A stretch of 64,000 nt of DNA from Niebla homalea (GCA_019925105.1 JAHGAU010000003.1:1550001-1614000), one strand, 5' to 3'. Counted from the stretch's first letter, positions 34,792 through 45,168 are shown. Numbers and translations: made by a program. The notes: generated from the letters alone by a model not told the origin.

Positions 34792-35052
34792 ATGCCACTC
34801 CAATTCGACTGCACCCAGCAGTCCTCCACCTTCATCGACCGCAAACACCTCAGTTACTTCTCCATGCACACCCCCATCGTCCGCGTGTCCCCCTCCAGCT
34901 TGTACCACAGGCCGGTCCGCGGCCACCTGCGCCACTGGGTCCTCACCGCCAAGTGCGGGGACAGGTATGCCGGCGTGCGGGTCGCGCTGCTGTGGACCAG
35001 GAGCCCCTGCCTGCGCTTGCGGGTCAATTTGGATCGGGGAAGGTCGAGTTGA
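34792..35052 (+). CDS. Small hypothetical protein, 86 aa
   Basis: ATG at 34792 in a CAACAATG context after about 300 bp of pyrimidine- and CACC-rich DNA, which is typical of a strongly transcribed fungal leader. The frame reads MPLQFDCTQQSSTFIDRK and ends RVNLDRGRSS. It is basic, with no signal peptide, membrane helix or motif. GC content rises sharply from the ATG, as in real genes here. A TG-rich stretch follows the stop. It may also be the first exon of a longer gene, but no clear donor was found. Low confidence. Confidence 0.35.
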   Translation: MPLQFDCTQQSSTFIDRKHLSYFSMHTPIVRVSPSSLYHRPVRGHLRHWVLTAKCGDRYAGVRVALLWTRSPCLRLRVNLDRGRSS

Positions 35053-36110
35053 GGTGAGCGGGAGGCTCTTGTAGCCGTTGTTGCGTGATTGTGTATGCTT
35101 ATGTGATTGGATAGGAGAGGAGGCGTGCCGGGGGAGCGTCAAGGGGGCGCGGTTTGTGAGGATGGGGTGGCTTGTGGCTGTGCTGGTAGGCGTGGTAGAC
35201 CCTTGGGTGGGATTTGCTTGGCTAACGGGAGGCAGTGACGAGGAGGGACGGGGAGGCGTTTCTGTGCTCGCGCGGGTAGTGGGGATGATGGTATAAGGGG
35301 ATGACTTGTGGGGGGGATGACGGCGTTTTCAGTGGTAGATAGATCAATTGCAATGAATGAATTCATGGCTCTGAGATGATGCATCATTGCTTTGAACTAT
35401 ATACTATGCATTCTGTCCATTTGCTATATATGTATGCGGAGACCAGTCAGTGAATGTCTTGAGACGCCTCCATGAGATTCCGTGGCGTTTCTTGGGATCC
35501 AAGAAAGCATGGATTTGCTTTCATGCTCAGTTCCTCGAACGATGGTAGCATAGAAACGGGGTACATTGCGAGAGGAGCTTTTGCTGCTGAGCTACACGTT
35601 GAGAGTGCGGCAACACCAAATGATGTTTCCAGAGTAGGAAATTCACTTGACTGCTTAGTATACTTTCGAAAGACACCTGACTCTGCGGGCCCCTCGAAGT
35701 TCACTTCAATGCCGGGTATATTTGTGAGGGAGGTCTGACTCTCCGGGACCCCAAAGAGGTCGGACAACGTGAGCACGAGCTCGAGCTTCGTGATCCAATA
35801 CCTATGGGGGTTTTTTTTCCACTGCCGAAAAGAATCTTGCCATAGATTCCCTGGTTGATAGGACGAAGGTTCTGTTAGAAAAGAGCATCCAGGATGCTTC
35901 GTCATAAACCTCTTTTGTTGACTCGCAAAAGGTCCATGAGTAAGCTATCCTGCTCCTAAATAGGGCATATTTATTTAAAATTTTGCTCATTCTTTGATCA
36001 GAGTCGAATTTCGATCAAAGCTAGCAGAGGATTTATAGAAAGTGCGATTCACCCATTATCGGTATGTTGACTGACATTCTACGCCTTGTTGCGCAGAAAG
36101 ACATTTCGGA
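35053..36110. other. Intergenic region
   Basis: Opposing frames around 35447-35905 are short and motif-free. A TTTATTTAAAATTTTG AT-rich patch lies near 35975. Nothing supportable. Confidence 0.5.
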
Positions 36111-36590
36111 GTTGTATGACCGTTCATGAGGGCGAAGGTTGTCCATTAAGCACTCTGGCCATATCGGTGTTGTCTGACCGTTCATGAGGGCGAAGCCTGT
36201 TCATTCAGCACTCTGGCCATATCGGCGTTGTCTGACCGTTCATGAGAGCGAAGGTTGTCCATTAAGCACTCTGGCCATATCGGTGTTGTCTGACCGTTCA
36301 TGAGGGCGAAGCCTGTTCATTCAGCACTCTGGCCATATCGGCGTTGTCTGACCGTTCATGAGAGCGAAGGTTGTCCATTAAGCACTCTGGCCATATCGGC
36401 GCTGTCTGACCGTTCATGAGAGCGAAGGTTGTCCATTAAGCACTCTGGCCATATCGGGATTGTCTGACCGTTCATGATGGCGAAGATCATGATTCACCAA
36501 GCACTCTGGCCCTTTCACGAGGGAAAAGATTGCGATTGACGAAGCACTCTGGCCCGTTCACGAGGGAGAAGATCGTGATTATTGGGAGTA
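36111..36590. repeat. 58-bp satellite with alternating A and B units
   Basis: Seven regular 58-bp units, anchored by TCTGACCGTTCATGA at 36174, 36232, 36290, 36348, 36406 and 36464, plus one worn unit before and two shorter ones after (to about 36580). The core is GCACTCTGGCCATATCGG. Two unit types differ in the middle (A: GAAGGTTGTCCATTAAGC; B: GAAGCCTGTTCATTCAGC). The order is A B A B A A, i.e. partly a 116-bp higher-order repeat. There are no spacers, so it is not CRISPR-like. It ends about 170 bp from the stop codon of the repeat-peptide precursor. Confidence 0.92.
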
Positions 36591-36763
36591 GCAACTGATG
36601 TATTTGATGGCAATTGGCCGACCTCATCAAGCTCCAAGATATCTTCAAGCTCTTGATGCTGTTCAATAGTACCATTGTAGGTAGGCAAGTGCCCACCCAT
36701 CTGCATTAAGGCAATATCGTGTGATTGTATATCTCCTGTATTTAAGAGCGAAGATGATGGTGG

Positions 36764-37306
36764 TCAGATGACAAGGTACCGAGCATTGTCCGAAGCTGTA
36801 ATTGTTATAGTGTCGACTCGATCATCAGACTCATTCTGAGAGCGAAATTCTGAATGATTCCAATGCTCACACTGTCCACAATTGAGACAAACCTCACGCT
36901 TGGCGACGTAGGCGGTGCCAGTGGCATATGCGGCAGCCACAGGATCCGGTCGCGGCTCGGGGATGGGGTACGGTGCCGGGTTAACCTTACGCTTGGCGAC
37001 GTAGGCGGTGCCAGTGGCATATGCGGTAACCACAGGATCCGGTCGCGGCTTGGGGATGGGATACGGTGCCGGGTTAACCTTACGCTTAACGACGTAAGCG
37101 GTGCCAGTAGCATATATAGTAGCCACAGGATCCGGTCGCGGCTCGGGGATAGGGTACGGTGCCGGGTTGGCCTCACGCTTGGCGACGTAGGCGGTGCCAG
37201 TGGCATATGCGGAAGCCACAGGATCCGGTCGCGGCTCGGGGAGGGGGTACGGCGCCGGGTTGGGCTGGCAAGAATGTGAAGGTGTATTCTTGGGATGGCA
37301 GCACAA
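36764..37306 (-). CDS. Kex2-type repeat-peptide precursor (KEP/RiPP-like), 5' end not found
   Basis: Frame of about 180 codons with four copies of a 31-residue unit (93-bp DNA period: 36902, 36995, 37088, 37181). Each unit is NPAPYP-I/L-P-E/K-PRPDPV, three variable residues, then YATGTAYV-A/V-KR. Lys-Arg plus a dipeptide (EA, KV or EV) separates units, as in precursors cut by Kex2 and trimmed by a dipeptidyl peptidase (yeast alpha-factor, dikaritins such as UstA and PhomA). After the last KR comes a different tail with CLNCGQC (CxxCxxC) and an acidic/Thr-rich end. The frame has no ATG and no signal peptide. A TTGCCAG acceptor just before the first unit (about 37261) suggests an upstream exon, or truncation: an F-box-like remnant lies there on the other strand. 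No UstYa-like partner seen nearby. Export and processing are inferred. Confidence 0.6.
   Translation of the reverse strand: MCCHPKNTPSHSCQPNPAPYPLPEPRPDPVASAYATGTAYVAKREANPAPYPIPEPRPDPVATIYATGTAYVVKRKVNPAPYPIPKPRPDPVVTAYATGTAYVAKRKVNPAPYPIPEPRPDPVAAAYATGTAYVAKREVCLNCGQCEHWNHSEFRSQNESDDRVDTITITASDNARYLVI
36902..37260. repeat. 93-bp coding tandem repeat, four units
   Basis: Four in-frame 93-bp units within the precursor gene, differing mostly at third positions and at a few variable residues. Exact length conservation with no frame break indicates selection on the reading frame or recent expansion. Confidence 0.92.
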
Positions 37307-37395
37307 AGGTGAGCCGGTTGAGAATTACATCATATACCTCTCATCGGACTTAATGGTCTACCAGTAGCCAATTACTCAATATTGCTCATGGCGGC

Positions 37396-37900
37396 TTGAA
37401 GGTGGTCGAGGAAGAAAGCGCCTATCGACCGCCGTCCGACATTCTGTGGGAGTGTGGTATATCATCTTCTCGCCCAAGCTTGTCGTTCTCTCCTCGCGTG
37501 AGGAGGAAATTACCTGCCCTCCGTGAAGCACATGCAGTAGATATTGGCCCTGATGTTTCGGGGGATGTCGAGAGAATCTTCGTCGTTCTGCTATTGTTAT
37601 GCCCAGAAATACATATTGTGACTTTTCAACCGATTGATTGGTTTCAGGACTGCTCTCACCCAGTGCTTTCACGATCTTCAGCCTGTCAACGCTCGCCTCG
37701 AGGTCTTTGGGTGCGTCGAGCGAGTCCACGTCCTCGGTGGCATTCATCTTGATGGTGCGGAAACCCTGATCCTGTCTTCGAGCTGGATTGCCAGTGGCAG
37801 TCGAAGATCACTGCGCTCAGGCCTTCCACGGGACTCAATCTTACCAAAGGGGTAAACCCTGCTAATGACAAGACACTCCTTGTACACCAATTCTCGGATT
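37396..37900 (+). pseudogene. Remnant of a leucine-rich F-box-type protein
   Basis: Two plus-strand frames that would join with one frameshift near 37640. The first reads VDIGPDVSGDVERIFVVL, then CPEIHIVTFQPIDWFQ. The second reads CFHDLQPVNARLEVFGCVE and GAETLILSSSWIASG. Leu-rich, with the look of the C-terminal half of fungal F-box/LRR-like proteins. No start or F-box is left. It lies next to, and opposite to, the precursor gene, and may have replaced that gene's first exon. Confidence 0.4.
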
Positions 37901-38391
37901 TCCTGCGGCAATTTCAAGAAGCTCCGCTTCCTTGCCGACGATTCTTGAGGTTGAAGATCATTGGTGCCGTTGGAGCTCGGGTTGCGAACCGCCTCTGAAA
38001 TTGAGTGAAATCAGAGGAATCGGCTCTGCACTTGGTTGCAAAACCAATCCACCCCAGCTAGACTACCACTCACCTCTACGGAAGCGGCAATCCAGCTGGG
38101 AGGTTAGCTGTGAGCTTGATTTCCTCATTCGTACACAAAGTTAACAAGGTCCGTGTACTCAGCCGAGTACAGGAATTCGAGTAAGCACATGACAGATTGC
38201 CGGAGCAGAACAGTGGCGAGTGGCAATCTTGTGTCCTTCTTCGTCCCAAACGAGGCTTTGGAGCAGTCTTCAGCGCCGCGCTCGTGTTGGATTTTGCGAT
38301 GGCGATCAGCACTGGCTATTGCAAGTTAACCATGCCCCGGTCAAGCTTTAAAAACGGCCAAATCGTTCACATAACCCACCTCTTGCTTTAA

Positions 38392-39624
38392 TTATAGCTG
38401 GTGGACTCGAAGATGATCATTGGCGCAAAAGAGTTTGTGGCTCTCGCGGAGACCTTCGGCGCCAAGCTCGAGTGCTTGGCTCATGATGATCTCGTTATCC
38501 AGACGTGGCTGCAGGTTCGTTGACTGCTTCCAAAGCGTTTCAGTGGCTCTCACGGGGATCTTCAGCGCCAAAGGATAACCATGACTTTTGATCAAACCAC
38601 CATTGACTTCATCGGAAAGGCCAAGCACAGGCAATGATTGTATTCCGTGATTTTCACGGATAGTAGTATCGGTCTTCATCGTTGTAGTACTGGCTGTACT
38701 TTGATGATCTTGTCGGTACCCGGCGTGCGCCGGATGACCCAGGAGTGACTGTTTAGCAGGTGGAGCTCCGCTTGCTGCTGGGCCTGAGTCCATAGATGTG
38801 GAGTTACAGCATGTTTGCATGTCATATGTGGCAGTGGGAAGAAAACCCATGGTAGTGGCATGCATTTGGTTTCCACGGCGTTCCGGCTGCGAGAAAACCC
38901 TTTCCATGGCCATGTGCGAGGAGTATTCCAAACTTTGGAAACCATCAATCCCGTTATAGATAGCATTTGTTCTATCTGTACTGACTTCATGACCATACCT
39001 GGGATCATAGTCCTGAGTAAAGGGATCCAGCTTATGCGTATAATTCCTGATCGATCCATGCCTACGAGTATCCTTGGCCTTGGTAACAGCCTTGAATTTT
39101 GCCATGACTGTTGATGCAGATGTTGTAGGAATAGCCAAATGAAGAGAGATCCCCTTGGAAGGCGAGTTCCAGATGTAGCCCCAGGTGTTTATCTTGTGGT
39201 TGTTCTTGTGATCGAGACTTTGCTGCAGGTCCTGTGTCAGGTCACGCTCCTCACCAAGGAGGTTCAAGAGCTGCTGAATTTTCTCTTGGGCCATTGTGAA
39301 GTGAGCTGTCCCGGAGGACAGATACCTTGACTTGACCGAGTCCGCGTAGCGTTGACGATTTCGCTCAATACGGACGCGAGCGAAATTCTCCACAGTATGG
39401 CGCAGCAGGGTATCGGAAGCCGCAAGGTCTGACTGTAAGAATGTGTCCAAGCAGAACGGGCAGTGTAAGAGCCAGCCACTTGCAACGCTTGGTGTGAAGT
39501 TTGGTGGACAGGACCCTTTGAGAACTCCAGGACATGATTAGTCTGCTCGAGACCCGTTGAAGAACCATTGCCATGCCTGGTCCGTCACGTTTCCAGTCCA
39601 AGTGTCTCCTTCCACCGCATACAA
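38392..39624 (-). pseudogene. Zinc-finger/coiled-coil family gene with one TAA (copy 2)
   Basis: One minus-strand frame stays open from 39624 to 38392 except for TAA at 39538-39540. It reads GDTWTGNVTDQAWQWFFNG, SRAD, stop, SCPGVLKGSCPPNF, then CPFCLDTFLQSDLAASDTLL-RH, a single Cys-x2-Cys..His pattern, then helices (HTVENFARVRIERNRQRYAD; EKIQQLLNLLGEERDLTQDL) and a long low-motif tail ending LRVHQL. The related fragment at 28.8 kb has CAA at the stop position (DQSCSG), so CAA-to-TAA is the likely event. No ATG is seen at the 5' end; a first exon probably lies toward promoter-like module C at 39718. Function unknown. C-terminal DNA (GCTCGAGTGCTTGGCT) is also shared with copy 1. Confidence 0.5.
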
Positions 39625-39717
39625 CTATCGATCGACAGGTCGTTCTACTGCCGACCGCCAGGTTGAAAAATGCCTGAATATTTATTTAGATAAGAAATGC
39701 TGAGACAAAATAAAGAA

Positions 39718-39860
39718 ATAGTTTAAGGACATCGCGGTCCGTCAGTCTTGGGGGCTGCTGAATCGATCTTCTGCAATGAATTGCCACAAAGTGCTGGGGG
39801 AAGTCATGTTATTCGTTCGTGTATTGACATACTATGGCTCTATATAAGTATGTGTATGGG
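39718..39860 (-). promoter_or_regulatory. Promoter-like module, copy C
   Basis: Minus-strand order: ACTTATATAGAGCCATAG, about 120 nt, then GACCGCGATGTCCTTAAACT. It shares both boxes with copies A and B but has a longer, unrelated middle. It lies about 95 bp upstream of the open frame at 39624. Confidence 0.5.
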
Positions 39861-41150
39861 CATCAGATTTTGTGGTGGTGGAATCGAATGCAATAATGCG
39901 GAAAATCCAGGAAGCAACCTGGCCACGCTGAGAGTATGTTGTACGCCTCTGTGGCGAAGTCTGTCTTGCTCTGGCCTCCCTCATCTGGAGAGGTCCAGCT
40001 ACTTATGAATGCCTCAACCATTACTCGGCGGCTCATTTGTTGGCCCTTGTGAGAGAGGAGAGCGTCCTCTGAATCCAGTATCATGGTCAGCCATCCCGGT
40101 TGACAATTTAAGAGATACACACTAGGTATTGTCAGTATCCTGTTGAAAGATAGAAAGGCGAAAGCGCGCAGGACAATTTTCAATCAAACGAGAAGCAAGA
40201 AAAAAAGGTGTAGACGTCGTTGAGGTGAAGCTTGTTGTGCTCCGATGCTGGTGGATCGAGGATCAGCCCGTTTCAAAACATGAGACAGCATAAAGAGCAT
40301 CTCACACAGTTTATCAGCTCTCTCTAGCTTCTGGTGAGTCGGGAATGTCTGCTTCATTCCCAAGTTCCAACGAATGACTTACTGCCACGGTTTTCAACGG
40401 CTAAATCGCGAGCATGCTCTCACATCAGTTCCATGAAGAGCTGCTCTTCGATTACATGAATGTATTATTGTTCTTTTCAGGACAGCATTCGAGTTCCATG
40501 CGCTGCCATCCAACGATAGTATGTCTTGCGTACACAAATTGTCGTTGAACCAGCTTCATAGGAAGGTCACAAGGGCTCATTTTGTTCGCCGGTAAGGATG
40601 TAGAAGGCGAGATCTTACCTGAAACAGTGAACATAAAATCAAGAGCGATGGCAAAGCACCTTCATTCAAGCTTGTCGGCTGGCCGCTATGAGCTTGAAGG
40701 TAGAAGCACTGCCGCTCTTTGCGAGGAACCAGTATAGTAAGACTGGTTGCAGCCAGCAACCCAGCTGTCTTGATTTAGCGCAAGTGAGTGGTAGACTTCC
40801 TGTCCTACCAGTTCTGGTAGTCGTCGCCGGAGATGGAAGGGCCTCTGTGGATCGCAGCAGCTTGCCTGTACTGTGAATACTTCGATGTCTCTTATGCCTC
40901 GCCCACAACACAATCTGTTCGTCACGAGCCGCTAAGAGACGGTGAGCATGAGGTTCATTGCCGTAATCTGAGGCGAAGTCGGTACTGCGTCAAGAATAAA
41001 GACGGAAAGGCAGGAGAGAGGTTCTGTGTTTGTAGAGGGATGACGATCTGGATATGGGGACACTACTTTAAGAAATGAGTGATCAGCTCCGGCAATCATA
41101 GGTGGGGATTTCATGTACTTATATTAGAGGGTATAGAGCGAGACTGGGTG
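39861..41150. other. Gene-poor region
   Basis: Short opposing frames only, for example 40666-40925 (-) and 40833-41078 (+). No motif, start context or intron pattern. Confidence 0.5.
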
Positions 41151-41990
41151 TCAACAGGCTCTAAGAATGTACGTCTGTGTTGAATCTAGACATTCGTGAA
41201 AAGATCCCACATGTGCTATTTTGGGACATATGTGAAGCCTCGAATGAACCTCCAGACGATCAGCCGTAGAGGTCTTTCGTTTATAGCCATCAAGCGTGTT
41301 CGTGAAGGTGCTGATAAGATGGATGCAAGGGAATGAGAGGGTATGAAGCAACGTTCTTTGTCAATAGAGAATTCGATACGAGGAACCATCCCTTTGAGCG
41401 TTAAGAATCAATGAGATTACCGAGGTGACCATGTGGGGTGTATGTGAAGCCATCAGCTATTCTTTAGACGAGCAGCGATGCTCTATCTTCGTAGATCGCT
41501 GTCAGGCATGTACTTGAAGTTGCTTATTAGATGGATCCGAGGGTATCAAACGAGATCTGGTACCAATAGGGGAGGTGTAAACTTTGAGGCTTGTGTTGAG
41601 CCTCGAGATTCATGATGAGATCAGTGAGGTGGCACAGTGGGATGTATGTGAAGCCTTCAGCTACCTTCAAGACCAGCAGCGATGCTCTGTCTTCGTAGAC
41701 AGCTGTCAGGCATGCGCTTGAAGGTTCTTGAGAGATGATAATGAGGGAATGAGAGGGTATGAAGCGATAACCAGTATGAAAAGAGAAGGTGTAGACGCGG
41801 AGGCTTGTGTTGAACCTGGATATTCATGGAGAGATCACCGAGGTGACACAGTGGGGTGTATGTGAAGCCTTTGACTACCTCCAAGACGAGCAGCAATGCT
41901 CTATCTTGGTAGATGGTCATGAGGCATGTTCTTGAAGGTGCTGGTGAGGTGTTTATCAGGAAGTGAGAGGATATGAGTGTCTTAACACCG
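41150..41990. repeat. Four tandem ~210-bp units
   Basis: Four diverged head-to-tail copies, anchored by TATGTGAAGCC at 41229, 41441, 41645 and 41859 (spacings 212, 204 and 214 bp). Shared blocks are GTGTTGAxCCTxGA, GATCACCGAGGTGACAC, GACGAGCAGCGATGCTCTAT, GTAGATxGCTGTCAGGCATG and GGGAATGAGAGGGTATGAAG. Copies 3 and 4 are the most alike. Frames are broken in every copy, so a coding role is unlikely now. Confidence 0.85.
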
Positions 41991-43282
41991 CTTCGGGAGA
42001 TTATTCCTGATGGTGGTGTCATTCTCAAGTGTTGGGAAGCAGCTATTGAGTGTTTTGAGGAGCTCAATACGCAGTTCGAGGGCAAGAAAAGCAGGTATGG
42101 GAGTAGGCGGAGGTCATAGAGATAGAAGGATGTCGCTGTTCGCATCACACAATGCAAGGAGATCCAAGCCCACGAGCGTTGATGAAGATTGAAAGGAAAG
42201 GAAGAAAGAGAGGGCAGAGACCGTCTTATAAGGTATTCATTCTCTCAGATCAGGGGGGCTGTAAGCGCTCAGAGGTCACCGGTGCAGAAAAATTAAATTG
42301 TGGCACCATTGCCACTGGCTCTTCACCCACGTAATGACAGCACATGAGGCAGCCTGAAACCCTCTCTTGCGGTGTTTTACATTCACAGTCCATATTGACA
42401 TGTGGTCTGGCTTGTTTCCTGTTGTACGACTTGACGGATAGGATTTTCTTCGGTCTCCGGGGGCGAAAACTCGACAGAACTTCACAATGAAGAGTGCTAG
42501 GGAATCAGCAGCACGTCTACGTTGGAAATGATGCACTTCATATCCGGAAGAAGCTGCTCTTGCATATTTTTGATTCTTTGCTAAGGTGAAGCCGCGCGTT
42601 GCTAGAGCGGCGATAATCGAGGTACAAGGTACCTGGGGCAAATAAGGGGCTGATCGGCGAGAGGCGTCCTGTAACCTTATGCTTGATCAGACTTCAGGCG
42701 AACGCACACTCATTGCCATGATGATGCTGAATAGATGATTCTCCCCTCCTTTCTGTGTATCCATCTCTTGTTGTGCTTATGCTTTGTTCACCAGCCTCAT
42801 GCTACCAGGTGCGCAAGTGTCTCCTTTGTCCAAGCTCTGGCCATCCATCATCAACCGTTCAACAGCTTCTTTGTTCGCTGGCTTTGACATGTCGACGTAG
42901 TGGGGGCCGCGAAATTAGAGTATGAGGAGGATTCTCTTTGCTGGGTGGTGGGTGCTAGAGGATCGGTTCAGGCGTGGAGACGTCCCTGTGAAAGGTTCGA
43001 TTAGTCCAGATTCATCAGATAGAAGTCAGGAGACCATAGGACCTACAATTTAGCTCTGGCGTCTCGCAATTGAAAGCTGGGCTGGGTGGGAGCCCGTGGC
43101 TTTGATTTATTAGGGACATTATCTCCCTGCTCAGCGCCTTGCCTACGTTTTTCGCGTCAGTGATCATGCGCGCACGGATGGCCAAATGCTGAACATGCGC
43201 CTGCTAGATTCGCCTTGCGTAGCGACTCGATCGCTGAAACGCCGGGCTTGCCTTTGACCATACACGAGATAGTTGATTGTGT
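41991..43282. other. Gene-poor region
   Basis: Nothing supportable. The minus frame at 42276-42641 lacks a motif. Confidence 0.5.
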
Positions 43283-43840
43283 TCATGAGCTGTTGTTCGA
43301 CTTACCAACGAAACCTTGAAGAAGTAAGCTTTGACATGGTTGTCTTACTGTACTCGTCATCTTCTTCATAGCTTTGCGCACCGCCAAAAAAAGAGGATTG
43401 TATCCGTTTTGTAACTTGCCATCGCTCTTAAACTGATATACAGTGATGTAGTCCCCTTCGCCGACATACAGGTGCAAAAGGAGACCGGCAGCTGCCATTT
43501 TTGGTTCACCGACCGCGGGATGTCGCGCTTTCATTGACGTTGGGGAGCAGAAGCTCTTGTCGGACGAGAGACTCGGCTTTGAGTACTACCTCATAATACT
43601 TGATGTCATCGATGCCTTTCAACAGGAGGTACCCCTGAAGGCTTGCTTGGACCAGACTGTTGGACGACTTGTATTACTACTCGACAGATCCACAGCCATT
43701 GTACCAACGGGCAAGATGTCCCTGTGGATCGGGAACCAGATGCTCACTCGAACTCTGCTCCCGTCGAACCTTTTGGTCGTATATCGAAGTCTGCTGCTGA
43801 GGGCCCCGCGTTCCCCTTTCTTTTGCCCATGTTCGATTAT
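43283..43840 (-). pseudogene. Eroded gene of unknown function
   Basis: Coding-like minus-strand blocks in order: an ATG near 43833 with MGKRKGNAGPSAADFDIRPK, a second frame with EHLVPDPQGHLARWYNG that meets two adjacent stops (TAG TAA), the same frame continuing LQGYLLLKGIDDIKYYEVVL and VRQELLLPNV, then a third frame with AAAGLLLHLYVGEGDYITVY and YNPLFLAVRKAMKK. Frameshifts separate the blocks. The last block resembles an ankyrin-type turn only weakly. No family call. Confidence 0.4.
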
Positions 43841-43998
43841 CTCATCTGTTCTGAATGAGGTGAAGAATTAGTGAGGCGAGCTTTGGTAGCCGTACCCTCG
43901 GCGGGTCCATTAGCAAATTTATAGCGGGGCCGACTTTTTTGTTCATTCATGCACCAAATCCACACTTTTCCAACTACAGCTTCCATACATCCACCATT

Positions 43999-45168
43999 AT
44001 GGCTACTACGAGAGCTTTCAAAACTCTATCTGATACCCCTCGCAATTAAAAGACCCAAAACAACCCAAAAAAGAGCATGGACGCATATACAGACCCTGAT
44101 GAAAGAGAAGACTTTGTCGCTCGGTCGCAGAACCAAACCCGCCTTGACCTCGAGGCCCATGATAAAATGAATATCTCCATGGCAGGAACTAATCCTTGCG
44201 GAAAACAGGCCCGGGACCGCGAAGAACTGTCCAGAGCAATCTGACGAGCGGGGAAGGAAGCGGAATCCAGTGAGGCTGAATTGGACGACGTTGGAAAATC
44301 GATGGACACCCACCCGGATGTTGGGTCAAAGAGCTGGAACCACACGGCCTCCTTATCCAAGACATGTGATCTCATGGGCGAAATCGAGTCCGAATGTCTA
44401 CGGAAAAATACACAGAGAAGGGGAAAGCATACAGGTGTTGCTTGCCCAAAGGACGAGGTTCCTGGGCCCCTTGCCAAAAAGCGACGGCTGTTCGCCGAGC
44501 GGACGTCGAGAGACTGCCCAGATCCAGAGGAATGGGAAGAGGTAATCTCTATAGACGAGCGTCACTTCTGCTGAGGTCCTGAGGGCAAGCTCCACGTCGT
44601 CAGGAAGGCGAACGTTATGCGCCAAAAATATCCAACACCATTGCCGACGGACAGAAAAGGAAGATCAGGAACTCCTCCATCCTTGGGCTGCTTTGGGTAC
44701 AATTTCATCTTACCATGGGACTTCTATGACGCAAAGAACAGCAATGATAAAATGACACAAAAGGTACATCGCGACAAAATCCTCGAGCCTGTTGTAAAGC
44801 AATGGAAAGATGAAGGCTGGGACTTCCCTCTCGAGAAGGATAATGATTCAAGCTATGGGATATCCTCATTAGACAACATCTATGCTAAGCATGAACGAGA
44901 GATTGGTATCAAGAGTCTGTACAACGCCGAGTATCGCCCTGACCTCGCCATCATCGAGACACACTGGTCGTCCTCAAAACAAGAGATAAGGAAGTACCAT
45001 CGATTCAACGACGAGCCGACAGGAAGGCCCATTATTGAGCGATGGAACCGACTTGATTACGAGGGTGTCAACAAGATGGTCCATTCCATCGCAGCGGATG
45101 AAGGACGTCGTGAGATTGAAGGGACAGAGGACAGCTTACTGACAACACCACAAATGTACGATATTTAG
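43999..45168 (+). mobile_element. Decayed Tc1/mariner-like transposase
   Basis: ATG at 43999 (MATTRAFKTLSDTPRN, then TAA). A second frame from about 44281 runs to 45168 with one TGA at 44572-44574. Transposase signatures in order: PDPEEWEEVISIDERHF, stop, GPEGKLHVVRK, CFGYNF, KMTQKVHRDKILEPVVKQW, LEKDNDSSYG and YRPDLAIIETHW. Functional relatives have SDExHFG[W/Y]GPxGK, LEEDxDSGHG and SPDLxPIENxW, so the stop sits on a Trp or Tyr codon, and the DDE-type residues around the second and third motifs are partly altered. Fungal Tc1-like elements are 1.5-2 kb with short inverted repeats and a TA target; I could not define the ends. An old, inactive insertion. Confidence 0.8.

Noticed and set aside
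36111..36590. CRISPR-like array
   Set aside because: Units are continuous with no unique spacers, and the DNA is from a eukaryote.
36805..37206. Open minus-strand frame of 133 codons and a plus-strand frame of 141 codons over the precursor repeats
   Set aside because: They are shadows of the 93-bp repeat. Only the frame with NPAPYP..KR units has the Lys-Arg spacing that makes sense.
37376..37747. Minus frame that could be the first exon of the precursor
   Set aside because: It has no signal peptide and ends in a stop before any matching donor.
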